From an uncultured Ruminococcus sp. (GTDB taxonomy: Bacteria > Bacillota > Clostridia > Lachnospirales > Lachnospiraceae), in assembly GCA_900066355.1 (NCBI GenBank), contig FMEL01000005.1:76889-140888 (forward strand): a stretch of 64,000 bases of DNA, given 5' to 3'. The notes under the pieces were generated by a model. That model saw only the letters and a list, made by a program, of their open reading frames with translations. It had not been told where the DNA came from and made no database searches. The translations under genes were made by a program, and so were the position numbers. Positions 27,132 to 35,054 of the stretch are shown one piece after another. Every line of letters begins with the position of its first letter. Position 1 is the first letter of the stretch.

Positions 27132-27989
27132 ATGGCTGGAAATATGAAAGCGGTAAAGCTGCGTATCAAAAGCGTACAGAGTACGATGCAGATTACCAAG
27201 GCCATGGAACTTGTAGCATCCTCCAAACTGCGTAAGGCAAAGGAACGTGCAGAAACCTGCCGTCCGTACTTTACAGAGCTGCATGAGACACTAAAAGACA
27301 TTGCAAGAGAAAATATTGATTTTTCCTCCGTATATGCCAGAGAATCATCCAATCCCCGTTGCTGTTATGTGGCGATTGCCGGTGACAGAGGTCTGGCAGG
27401 CGGATATAATGCAAACCTTTTTAAATGTCTGGAATCAGCAGCAGAAGGTAAGGATTATATGGTTCTGCCGGTTGGCAAAAAGGCAGTTGAGTATTTCAGG
27501 CAGCGGGGCATTGAATGCCTGACAGACCGTTTTGCAGAGATTGCAGATGTTTCTGTCGCAGACTGTTTTGAGATTGCGAATCTGCTTTGTGAAGAATTCC
27601 GAAAAGGAACGTTTGGGCATATTGAACTGTGTTACACAGTTTTCACATCAATGCTTTCCCAGCAGCCTGAGGTGTTTTCCATACTTCCGATGACTGATAT
27701 CAGGGAAGAAAGCGGCGGCAAAGTAGATACAAAAAATCTGATACTCTACGAGCCGAATGCAGAAGTTGTGTTTGATGCCATCGTTTCGGAATATCTGGCA
27801 GGTCTGGTTTATGGCGGTGTTTGCGAAAGTACAGCCAGTGAACTTGCAGCCAGACGTATGGCTATGGACGCTGCGACCAGCAATGCAGAAGAGATGATCG
27901 ATAAGCTCAATCTGTATTACAACAGAGCGCGACAGGCCAGCATCACGCAGGAGATCACGGAGATTGTTGCAGGTGCGGAAGGGCTTTAA
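27132..27989 (+). CDS. atpG: F-type ATP synthase subunit gamma
   Basis: A 285-residue central shaft. Both ends form the coiled coil: the N-terminal (RIKSVQSTMQITKAMELVAS) and C-terminal (NRARQASITQEITEIVAGAE) helices are highly conserved. The central Rossmann-like domain includes CYVAIAGDRGLAGGYNAN. GGAGGG precedes the ATG. Confidence 0.96.
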   Translation: MAGNMKAVKLRIKSVQSTMQITKAMELVASSKLRKAKERAETCRPYFTELHETLKDIARENIDFSSVYARESSNPRCCYVAIAGDRGLAGGYNANLFKCLESAAEGKDYMVLPVGKKAVEYFRQRGIECLTDRFAEIADVSVADCFEIANLLCEEFRKGTFGHIELCYTVFTSMLSQQPEVFSILPMTDIREESGGKVDTKNLILYEPNAEVVFDAIVSEYLAGLVYGGVCESTASELAARRMAMDAATSNAEEMIDKLNLYYNRARQASITQEITEIVAGAEGL

Positions 27990-28011
27990 AATATCATAGG
28001 AGACTTAAAAC

Positions 28012-29406
28012 ATGAGTGAAAAACACATTGGCGAAGTAGTACAGGTCATCGGTCCGGTTCTGGATATCCGCTTTGCGCACGATGAACTCCCGGCTCTTCT
28101 CAATGCCATAGAAATAGAATCAAACGGCGCAAAGCTGACAGCCGAGGTAGCGCAGCAGATTGGCGACGATGTCGTAAGATGTATTGCCATGAATTCTACC
28201 GACGGTCTTGTCCGGGGCACGAAGGCAGTAGATACCGGCGGCCCGATCACAGTTCCGGTAGGAGATGCATGCCTGGGACGAGTATTTAATCTTCTCGGAG
28301 ATCCTGTAGATAATCAGCCTGCTCCGGAGGCAACAGAACGTTGGTCTATCCATCGTCCGGCGCCTTCTTATGAAGAGCAGATGCCGGCAACGGAGATTCT
28401 CGAGACTGGTATCAAAGTTGTTGACCTGATCTGTCCTTACGCAAAGGGTGGTAAAATCGGTCTGTTCGGTGGTGCCGGTGTAGGTAAGACAGTCCTGATC
28501 ATGGAATTAATCCACAACGTAGCGACTGCTCACGGTGGTCTGTCTGTATTTACCGGTGTTGGAGAGCGTACCCGTGAGGGTAATGACCTTTATAATGAAA
28601 TGAAAGAAAGCGGAGTTATTGACAAAACAGCGCTGGTTTATGGTCAGATGAATGAGCCGCCGGGAGCACGTATGCGTGTCGGACTTTCAGGACTTACCAT
28701 GGCGGAGTATTTCCGTGATGAGAAGAATCAGGATGTGCTTCTTTTTATTGATAATATTTTCCGTTTCACACAGGCCGGTTCTGAGGTATCAGCACTTCTC
28801 GGACGTATGCCGTCTGCAGTAGGATATCAGCCGACACTGGCAACAGAAATGGGTAACTTACAGGAGCGAATCACTTCTACACGTAAAGGCTCCATCACAT
28901 CGGTACAGGCTGTCTATGTACCTGCCGATGACCTGACAGACCCTGCTCCGGCAACGACATTCTCACATCTGGATGCGACAACCGTACTTTCCCGTGAGAT
29001 CTCCAGTCAGGGTATTTATCCGGCAGTAGATCCGCTGGATTCCACAAGCCGTATTCTTTCACCGGAGATTGTCGGAACCGAGCATTATGAGATCGCAAGA
29101 TCTGTACAGAGAGTGCTTCAGCGTTACAAAGAACTTCAGGATATCATCGCTATTATGGGTATGGATGAGCTTTCCGAAGAAGACAAACGTACGGTAAGCC
29201 GTGCACGTAAGGTACAGAGATATTTGTCTCAGAGCTTTTCTGTAGCAGAGCAGTTTACCGGTATGCCTGGTAAATATGTTCCGCTGAAAGAAACTTTAAG
29301 AGGATTCAAGATGATCCTTGACGGAGAATGTGACGACATTCCGGAGAGCTGTTTCCTGTTTGCCGGCACTATTGATGAAGTATTTGAAAAAGCTAAGAAG
29401 CAGTAA
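28012..29406 (+). CDS. atpD: F-type ATP synthase subunit beta
   Basis: A 464-residue catalytic subunit. Walker A is GGAGVGKT near 154-161, the catalytic Glu lies in GERTREGNDLY, Walker B ends in DVLLFIDN, and the DELSEEDK segment near the C-terminus contacts the gamma shaft. Standard length and position between atpG and atpC. Confidence 0.97.
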   Translation: MSEKHIGEVVQVIGPVLDIRFAHDELPALLNAIEIESNGAKLTAEVAQQIGDDVVRCIAMNSTDGLVRGTKAVDTGGPITVPVGDACLGRVFNLLGDPVDNQPAPEATERWSIHRPAPSYEEQMPATEILETGIKVVDLICPYAKGGKIGLFGGAGVGKTVLIMELIHNVATAHGGLSVFTGVGERTREGNDLYNEMKESGVIDKTALVYGQMNEPPGARMRVGLSGLTMAEYFRDEKNQDVLLFIDNIFRFTQAGSEVSALLGRMPSAVGYQPTLATEMGNLQERITSTRKGSITSVQAVYVPADDLTDPAPATTFSHLDATTVLSREISSQGIYPAVDPLDSTSRILSPEIVGTEHYEIARSVQRVLQRYKELQDIIAIMGMDELSEEDKRTVSRARKVQRYLSQSFSVAEQFTGMPGKYVPLKETLRGFKMILDGECDDIPESCFLFAGTIDEVFEKAKKQ

Positions 29407-29418
29407 AGGAGGTGTCTT

Positions 29419-29820
29419 ATGAGTACCTTCCCTTTACGGATCGGAACACCGGACGGTCTTCTTTTTGAAGGAGATGTGGAGCGCGTGGTTTGCAGAAGTG
29501 TAGGCGGTGATCTTGCCATTCTTGCAAGACACTGTAATTTCTGCACTGCCCTTGGTATGGGCGAAGCCAGTGTAGTCATGGAGGACGGAACCAGACGAAC
29601 AGCGGCCTGCATCGGTGGAATGCTCTCCGTGATGAACGGAACCTGCCGCCTTCTTGCTACCACATGGGAATGGAAAGAAGATATCGACGCAGAGCGTGCG
29701 CAGGCAGCAAAAAAACGCGCCGAAGAAATGATCGCCAAAGGCGGCCTCACCGACCAGGAATATAAGATGGCATCTGCAAAACTGCAGAGAGCACTGGTGC
29801 GTCTGAGTGTAAAAGAATAA
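29419..29820 (+). CDS. atpC: F-type ATP synthase subunit epsilon
   Basis: A 133-residue subunit with the N-terminal beta sandwich (FPLRIGTPDGLLFEGDVERV) and the C-terminal helical hairpin (IDAERAQAAKKRAEEM) that can inhibit ATP hydrolysis. It starts 12 bases after atpD with an AAAGGAGGTG site and is the last gene of the operon. Confidence 0.95.
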   Translation: MSTFPLRIGTPDGLLFEGDVERVVCRSVGGDLAILARHCNFCTALGMGEASVVMEDGTRRTAACIGGMLSVMNGTCRLLATTWEWKEDIDAERAQAAKKRAEEMIAKGGLTDQEYKMASAKLQRALVRLSVKE

Positions 29821-29830
29821 AATGAATTTT

Positions 29831-29866
29831 TTCAGGGAGGGCGGCAGCTCTCCCTGAAGTTTTCTG
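29831..29866 (+). terminator. Terminator of the atp operon
   Basis: A 9-bp stem (TTCAGGGAG at 29831-29839 with CTCCCTGAA at 29850-29858) and a 10-base loop, followed by GTTTTCTG. Confidence 0.75.
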
Positions 29867-29946
29867 TGTTTACGATTCGCTTGTAAAGTGCTATGATGTG
29901 TATCACAATCATAAAAAGAATTGCCAGAGAAAAGGGAGTGGAGTTT

Positions 29947-31506
29947 ATGAAGGATATGACGCTTGAGGGCAGGGCGAAAACGAAAAACGGTGTCACCAGG
30001 CTTGTTTTTTCGGTTGTATGTATTTTGCTGGAAGTGATATTTGTTTTACTGTTGTTTACCGGACTGAATCGTTACGCAGAGGCAATCAACCTGTGTACGA
30101 GGATATTGGGATTGATCGTCATTTTAAATATGTATGCATCTCCGGTTACCTCGACGATCAAGATGCCGTGGATTTTCCTGATCATGGTATTTCCGATCAT
30201 GGGACTTACATTGTATCTGATGGTCGGTCTGAACGGCGGTACGAATAAGATGAGGAAACGTTATAAAGATATCGACGAACAGCTTTTGCCGCTGCTTCCG
30301 AAGAATCATAAGATTCAGGAAAAATTACAGCATACAATCCCAAAAGCGGGAAATATTTCTTCATATATACAGAGAAATGCCCTTTACCCTGTGTATCAGA
30401 ATACAGATGTAACTTATTATAACGAGGCTTTGAAAGGCCTGAAGGCACAGCTTGAAGAACTGACTAAAGCAGAGCATTTTATTTTTATGGAATATCATGC
30501 AATCGAGGATGCCAAAGCTTGGCATCGAATCCAGAATGTGCTGGAAGAACGGGTAAAAGCCGGTGTAGAAGTTCGGGTGTTTTATGATGATATGGGCTCG
30601 ATTGGCTTTATTAATACAGATTTTATTAAGAAGCTGGAAGCGGTCGGAATCCGATGCCGTGTTTTCAATCCATTCATGCCGGGTCTGAATATGTTTCTGA
30701 ACAACCGTGACCATCGTAAGATCACAGTTATTGACGGTAAAGTCGGATTTACCGGCGGATATAATCTTGCAAATGAGTACTTTAACCTGACGCATCCGTA
30801 TGGTCAGTGGAAAGACACCGGTATCCGTCTGGAAGGAGACGCAGTGCGTTCTCTGACAGTGACTTTCCTTGAGATGTGGAATGCGGTCAGTGACAGGGAT
30901 GAAAATGATACAGAGTTTTCAAGGTTTCTGACAGATTATCCGTATGAAGCACAGCAGACCGGATTTATTCAGCCATATGCAGACAGTCCACTGGATAATG
31001 AGCAGGTGGGAGAGGAAGTTTATATCAGTATGGTGAATAAGGCAGAAAAATATTGTTGGTTTATGACCCCATATCTGATCATTACTGATGAAATGGCGCA
31101 CGCGCTGACACTTGCTGCCAAACGTGGCGTGGATGTAAGGATCATTACTCCGGGAATTCCGGACAAAAAACTGATCTACAGTGTCACCCGATCTTTTTAT
31201 CATGAACTGGTAAAGGATGGTGTACATATTTATGAATGGACACCAGGATTTTGCCATGCCAAAATGAGCGTTGCAGATGACTGTATGGCAACCTGTGGAA
31301 CCATCAATCTGGATTATAGAAGTTTGTATCATCATTTTGAAAATGGTTGTTTTATGGCAGACTGTGATGCAGTTCTGGATATCAGAAGGGATCTTCAGGA
31401 GACGATGAGAGAGTGCCGTGATGTTACTGAAAAATACCGCACTGGGCGCAGCGCATATCTTCGTCTGGGGCAGCTGTTGATGAGGTTGTTTGCCGGACTG
31501 TTATAA
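29947..31506 (+). CDS. cls: Cardiolipin synthase (phospholipase D superfamily)
   Basis: A 519-residue membrane enzyme that condenses two phosphatidylglycerols into cardiolipin. Two N-terminal transmembrane helices (about 17-35 and 42-60) plus one near 68-90 are followed by two HKD motifs: H256 in HRKITVIDGKVGFTGG and H437 in HAKMSVADDCMATCGT. The ATG at 29947 follows AAAGGGAG; an ATG at 29893 would add 18 residues without a ribosome-binding site. It stands alone between the atp operon and the nitrogenase-like region. Confidence 0.92.
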   Translation: MKDMTLEGRAKTKNGVTRLVFSVVCILLEVIFVLLLFTGLNRYAEAINLCTRILGLIVILNMYASPVTSTIKMPWIFLIMVFPIMGLTLYLMVGLNGGTNKMRKRYKDIDEQLLPLLPKNHKIQEKLQHTIPKAGNISSYIQRNALYPVYQNTDVTYYNEALKGLKAQLEELTKAEHFIFMEYHAIEDAKAWHRIQNVLEERVKAGVEVRVFYDDMGSIGFINTDFIKKLEAVGIRCRVFNPFMPGLNMFLNNRDHRKITVIDGKVGFTGGYNLANEYFNLTHPYGQWKDTGIRLEGDAVRSLTVTFLEMWNAVSDRDENDTEFSRFLTDYPYEAQQTGFIQPYADSPLDNEQVGEEVYISMVNKAEKYCWFMTPYLIITDEMAHALTLAAKRGVDVRIITPGIPDKKLIYSVTRSFYHELVKDGVHIYEWTPGFCHAKMSVADDCMATCGTINLDYRSLYHHFENGCFMADCDAVLDIRRDLQETMRECRDVTEKYRTGRSAYLRLGQLLMRLFAGLL

Positions 31507-31539
31507 TTGCAGGTTTGTATGAAAATAGAAAACTTATGA

Positions 31540-31566
31540 GTTGCTGTGAACGGAGTGAACAGTAAC
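31540..31566. repeat. Dispersed hairpin repeat, GTTACTGT family
   Basis: GTTGCTGT and ACAGTAAC arms close an 11-base loop GAACGGAGTGA. The same loop, with one change, recurs at 52878-52904. Confidence 0.75.
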
Positions 31567-31606
31567 ACTTATGATAGTAAAACAGCAGGATATATATCTG
31601 TTAGCA

Positions 31607-31636
31607 TTGACTCACTACACTTCTGTAAAGTACAAT
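31607..31636 (+). promoter_or_regulatory. Promoter of the first nitrogenase-like operon
   Basis: TTGACT (31607-31612) and TACAAT (31631-31636) are separated by 18 bases. The leader to the first start codon would be about 245 bases. Confidence 0.6.
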
Positions 31637-31743
31637 AAAGTCAGATAAAAACGTAAAATAAGAAAGAAAAGAATGAAAACAGAACAGACTCTGACGGCAA
31701 GGAATCATCCGAGCGGGAATAGTTGTTGATGTGAAATTTACAG

Positions 31744-31770
31744 GTTACTGCGAGCGAATCATACAGTGAC
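31744..31770. repeat. Dispersed hairpin repeat, diverged copy
   Basis: GTTACTG (31744-31750) and CAGTGAC (31764-31770) are the arms; the loop differs from the other copies. Confidence 0.55.
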
Positions 31771-31778
31771 ATTTACAG

Positions 31779-31813
31779 GACTTCTCTACCCTGACGGTGG
31801 AGAAGTCTTTTTG
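31779..31813 (+). terminator. Terminator inside the leader of the nitrogenase-like operon
   Basis: A GACTTCTCTACC / GGTGGAGAAGTC stem with a 5-base loop is followed directly by TTTTTG. It lies about 75 bases before the first start codon, so it stops read-through from upstream or acts as an attenuator. Confidence 0.75.
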
Positions 31814-31889
31814 TATACCAAAGAATGCAAGAGAGGATTTTTCGGGTGAAATCTGTAAGAACTGTTTTTTATGAGGAGGGTATTTACAA

Positions 31890-32651
31890 ATGCTGAAAGT
31901 AGCGATTTATGGAAAGGGTGGCATCGGGAAATCAACCGTGACTTCCAATCTGGCGGCGGCTTTTGCATCCATGGGAAAGAAAGTCATACAGATCGGATGT
32001 GATCCAAAGGCAGACTCAACGATCAATCTTCTGGGCGGAGAACCGCTTCGTCCGGTCATGAATTATATGCGTGAGGAGGACGAGGAACCGGAGACTCTGG
32101 AGGATATTTCGAAAGAAGGATTCGGAGGAGTACTCTGTATCGAAACAGGTGGACCGACACCGGGACTTGGCTGCGCCGGGAGAGGGATCATTGCAACTTT
32201 TCAGCTTCTGGAAGACCTGAGATTATTCGAAACATATCAGCCGGATGTCGTACTTTATGATGTCCTCGGTGATGTTGTCTGCGGTGGGTTTGCAGCTCCG
32301 ATACGTGAAGGCTATGCAGAAAAAGTCCTCATCGTGACCTCCGGAGAAAAGATGGCACTGTATGCGGCAAATAACATTTCAAGTGCAGTACGGAACTTCG
32401 AAGACCGGAGCTATGCGCGGGTTTTCGGAATTGTTTTGAACCATCGAAACGTCGAAAATGAAACGGAAAAAGTGCAGGCATTTGCGCAGAAAAGCAACAT
32501 TCCGATTGTGGGTGAAATCCCGAGAAGTGATGAGATCATCCGGTGGGAAGATCAGGGTAAGACCGTGATCGAGGGAGACAAAGATTCAGAGATCAGCCGG
32601 AGATTTTTTGATCTGGCAGAAATGCTTCTGAAAGCAGAGGAAGAAGAATGA
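31890..32651 (+). CDS. NifH-like iron protein, set 1
   Basis: A 253-residue ATP-dependent electron-transfer protein of the NifH/BchL superfamily. The deviant Walker A is GKGGIGKST (residues 8-16). The two cysteines that hold the subunit-bridging [4Fe-4S] cluster are C95 (GLGCAGRG) and C131 (DVVCGGF). GCDPKADST is intact. It should be a homodimer that passes electrons to the partner encoded by the next two genes. It is shorter than true NifH (about 290) and has no NifE, N or B neighbours, so nitrogen fixation is not implied. AGGAGGG precedes the ATG. Its stop overlaps the next start by four bases. Confidence 0.9.
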   Translation: MLKVAIYGKGGIGKSTVTSNLAAAFASMGKKVIQIGCDPKADSTINLLGGEPLRPVMNYMREEDEEPETLEDISKEGFGGVLCIETGGPTPGLGCAGRGIIATFQLLEDLRLFETYQPDVVLYDVLGDVVCGGFAAPIREGYAEKVLIVTSGEKMALYAANNISSAVRNFEDRSYARVFGIVLNHRNVENETEKVQAFAQKSNIPIVGEIPRSDEIIRWEDQGKTVIEGDKDSEISRRFFDLAEMLLKAEEEE

Positions 32652-33931
32652 GCAGAGCCTATTATTGTACGGTAAAAGAATTAAATGAGCTTGGAAAAGA
32701 GAATATTCCGGATCAGTTTAAGTCCAACATGCATCTGATCTACAGTTCACCGGCAACGCTTGCGTTTAACTCGCCGGGCGCAGAAGGTTTTGGTGTAAAG
32801 CGTGCCGGGCTTGCCATACCGGATTCGATCATGCTGATCGTGGCGCCGGGCTGCTGTGGGCGAAACACATCCCTGATCAGCTCCATGCGTGAATATGACA
32901 ATCGTTTTTTCTATCTGATGATGGATGAGACTGACATTGTGACCGGACGCCATCTCAAAAAAATTCCGAAAGCGGTTGAGGAAATCTGCGAAAGTCTTGA
33001 GAAAAAACCATCAGTCGTGATGATCTGTATTACCTGTGTGGACGCACTTCTCGGTACGGATATGGAGCGTGTCTGCCGCAAAGCAGAGGAGCGTGCAGGG
33101 CTTCCGGTACGTCCGTGTTATATGTATGCACTGACCAGAGAGGGGCGGAAGCCACCGATGGTACATGTACGACAGTCGTTGTATTCTCTTCTTGAACCGG
33201 CAAAGAAAAAAGGAAATGTTGTTAATCTTCTGGGATTTTTTTCACCGTTAGTGGATGACTGTGAGCTGTATGATATTCTGCACAGTGCGGGTATAAAAAC
33301 AATCCATGAAATTTCCAGATGCAGGAATTTTGATGAATACAAAACGATGTCTGAAGCGAACTTCAATCTGGTACTTCACCAGGAAGCAAGAGCAGCGGCA
33401 GAGGACTTTCATGAGCGCTTAAAGATTCCGTTTATTGAACTTCGTCGCCTGTATCAGACTGACAAAATAGAAAACCAGTATCAGGCATTTGGTTCGGTGC
33501 TGGGAGTTACTTTTGATACAACTGCGTATCGAAAGGCGGCAGAACAGGCGGTAGAAAACTTCCGAAAAGTCTGTCCGGATGCTTCTTTCGCAGTTGGTGA
33601 ATGCATGAACGGTGATCCGTTTGAACTGGCACTGGCGCTTTTGAAATATGGATTTAAAGTACCGGAGATCTATGGAACGATCACGGTAGAAAACTTTGTT
33701 TATATGAAACAGCTTGCTCTTTTAAGTCCGACAACAAAAGTATTTTCAAATATGGAACCTACCATGATCTATTATGAACCAAAGGAGAGCGGCGTAAACA
33801 TCACCATAGGAAAAGATGCCCTTTATTACCATCAGGACTGCCCGGGACTGATGTGGAATCAGGATGAGCAGCCGTTTGGATTTGCCGGGGTGAGAAGACT
33901 GTTTGAGGCACTTAAGGAGGTGGCAGAATGA
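32648..33931 (+). CDS. Nitrogenase component 1-like protein, D-type, set 1
   Basis: A 427-residue NifD/NifK-superfamily protein. P-cluster-like ligands are visible: adjacent C69-C70 (APGCCGRN) and C130 (ICITCVDALLGTD), the latter matching the TC...GDD motif of nitrogenase alpha subunits. The C-terminal FGFAGVRRLFEAL is the usual end motif. ATGA overlaps on both sides couple it to the H-type and K-type genes, so it likely forms a heterotetramer with the next product and receives electrons from the preceding iron protein. The substrate is unknown. It is clearly diverged from NifD, BchN/Y and CfbD as I know them. Confidence 0.85.
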   Translation: MSRAYYCTVKELNELGKENIPDQFKSNMHLIYSSPATLAFNSPGAEGFGVKRAGLAIPDSIMLIVAPGCCGRNTSLISSMREYDNRFFYLMMDETDIVTGRHLKKIPKAVEEICESLEKKPSVVMICITCVDALLGTDMERVCRKAEERAGLPVRPCYMYALTREGRKPPMVHVRQSLYSLLEPAKKKGNVVNLLGFFSPLVDDCELYDILHSAGIKTIHEISRCRNFDEYKTMSEANFNLVLHQEARAAAEDFHERLKIPFIELRRLYQTDKIENQYQAFGSVLGVTFDTTAYRKAAEQAVENFRKVCPDASFAVGECMNGDPFELALALLKYGFKVPEIYGTITVENFVYMKQLALLSPTTKVFSNMEPTMIYYEPKESGVNITIGKDALYYHQDCPGLMWNQDEQPFGFAGVRRLFEALKEVAE

Positions 33932-34971
33932 GAGGACTTCGGAAATATCTGACACCGTTTGCACCGGATCAGTCAGGTGCAGTATCAGTGCTTTTTGAAT
34001 TGGGAGGCATTGTGGTGATCTGCGATGCGGGAGGCTGTACCGGCAATGTCTGTGGTTTCGACGAGCCGCGGTGGTTTGAGCAGAAAAGTGCGATTTTCAG
34101 TGCGGGACTTCGAGATATGGATGCGATTTTGGGGAGAGATGACCGGCTGGTAGCGAAGCTTGCGGATGCGGCACGGAAGGTAGATGCGACGTTTGCGGCG
34201 GTGATCGGGACACCGGTTCCAGCAGTGATTGCAACGGATTATCTGGCTCTGAAACGCATGAGTGAAAAGAAAATAAATCTTCCGATTCTGACTGTGGATA
34301 CGGATGGAATGGAGCTTTATGATAAGGGTGAAGAAAAAGCCTTTCTGGAACTTTTTAAGACATTTGCAGTGGAAAAATATCCGATAGATGAGCAAAGAAT
34401 CGGCATTCTTGGAATGACTCCGCAGGATGTCAGCGACCTTGACGCGACAGATAAAATACGGGATTTGTTTCAGCAAAAATACGGACGGAAAGCAGTCTGT
34501 TATTGTATGGGAGATGGATTGCAAGAAGTAAAAAAATCCTCTTCCGTAAGCCGAAATATTGTGGTTTCTCCGGCTGCACTTGCGACAGCAAAATATCTGG
34601 AAAAAACATTCGGAACACCATATGAAATTTATTATCCGCTGGTGGAAGATTTGATTCCAGAGATGGATTATACGGGTAAAAGAATCCTTGTCGTACACCA
34701 GCAGGTGATTGCCGATTCTATCCGAAAAGAACTGCTGAAACGAGGCGCAGGAACGGTTCAGACAGCGTGCTGGTTTATGATGAAAAAAGAACTTCAGACA
34801 GATAGAGATGTGATTCTTCGTGATGAAGATGCCTACATAGAACTGGTGCAAAACGGTGAGTTTGATATTATTTTTGCAGATGAATGCATGGAGCGGATGA
34901 CACCGGGATTTGAAGGAACATTTGTGAATACAAGGCATTTTGCGGTGTCCGGGAAATTAATTGAGAAATAA
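33928..34971 (+). CDS. Nitrogenase component 1-like protein, K-type, set 1
   Basis: A 347-residue NifK-like protein, short because it lacks long N- and C-terminal extensions. Cysteines C32, C37 and C42 (CDAGGCTGNVC) near the N-terminus could share a P-cluster-like centre with the D-type partner. The frame GIVVICDAGGCTGN ... DEPRWFEQKSAIFSAGLR matches its paralogue in set 2 (GMVVMHDPSGCNST ... DEIRWYEQDSLIYISGL). The start overlaps the D-type gene by four bases. hypF follows within about 85 bases, on the same strand, with no terminator seen. Confidence 0.85.
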   Translation: MRGLRKYLTPFAPDQSGAVSVLFELGGIVVICDAGGCTGNVCGFDEPRWFEQKSAIFSAGLRDMDAILGRDDRLVAKLADAARKVDATFAAVIGTPVPAVIATDYLALKRMSEKKINLPILTVDTDGMELYDKGEEKAFLELFKTFAVEKYPIDEQRIGILGMTPQDVSDLDATDKIRDLFQQKYGRKAVCYCMGDGLQEVKKSSSVSRNIVVSPAALATAKYLEKTFGTPYEIYYPLVEDLIPEMDYTGKRILVVHQQVIADSIRKELLKRGAGTVQTACWFMMKKELQTDRDVILRDEDAYIELVQNGEFDIIFADECMERMTPGFEGTFVNTRHFAVSGKLIEK

Positions 34972-35054
34972 ATAAAAGAAAGCCTGATGTAGTCTGGAAA
35001 ACCAGAATCATAATTTGAATGGAAGGACTAAAAACAGAGGGTGGGAGTGAGCAT

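Larger units (their letters stand above)
31507..31889 (+). other. Leader region of the nitrogenase-like operon
   Basis: A 383-base gene-free stretch. In order it holds a dispersed hairpin repeat (31540-31566), a promoter (31607-31636), a second, diverged repeat copy (31744-31770), a terminator hairpin (31779-31813) and the ribosome-binding site of the first NifH-like gene. Because the terminator lies inside the transcribed leader, the arrangement could be an attenuator. Confidence 0.65.

Noticed and set aside
33985..34938. Minus-strand 317-residue frame
   Set aside because: It is antisense to the K-type nitrogenase-like gene, and the composition (many Cys, His, Phe) is typical of a shadow frame.
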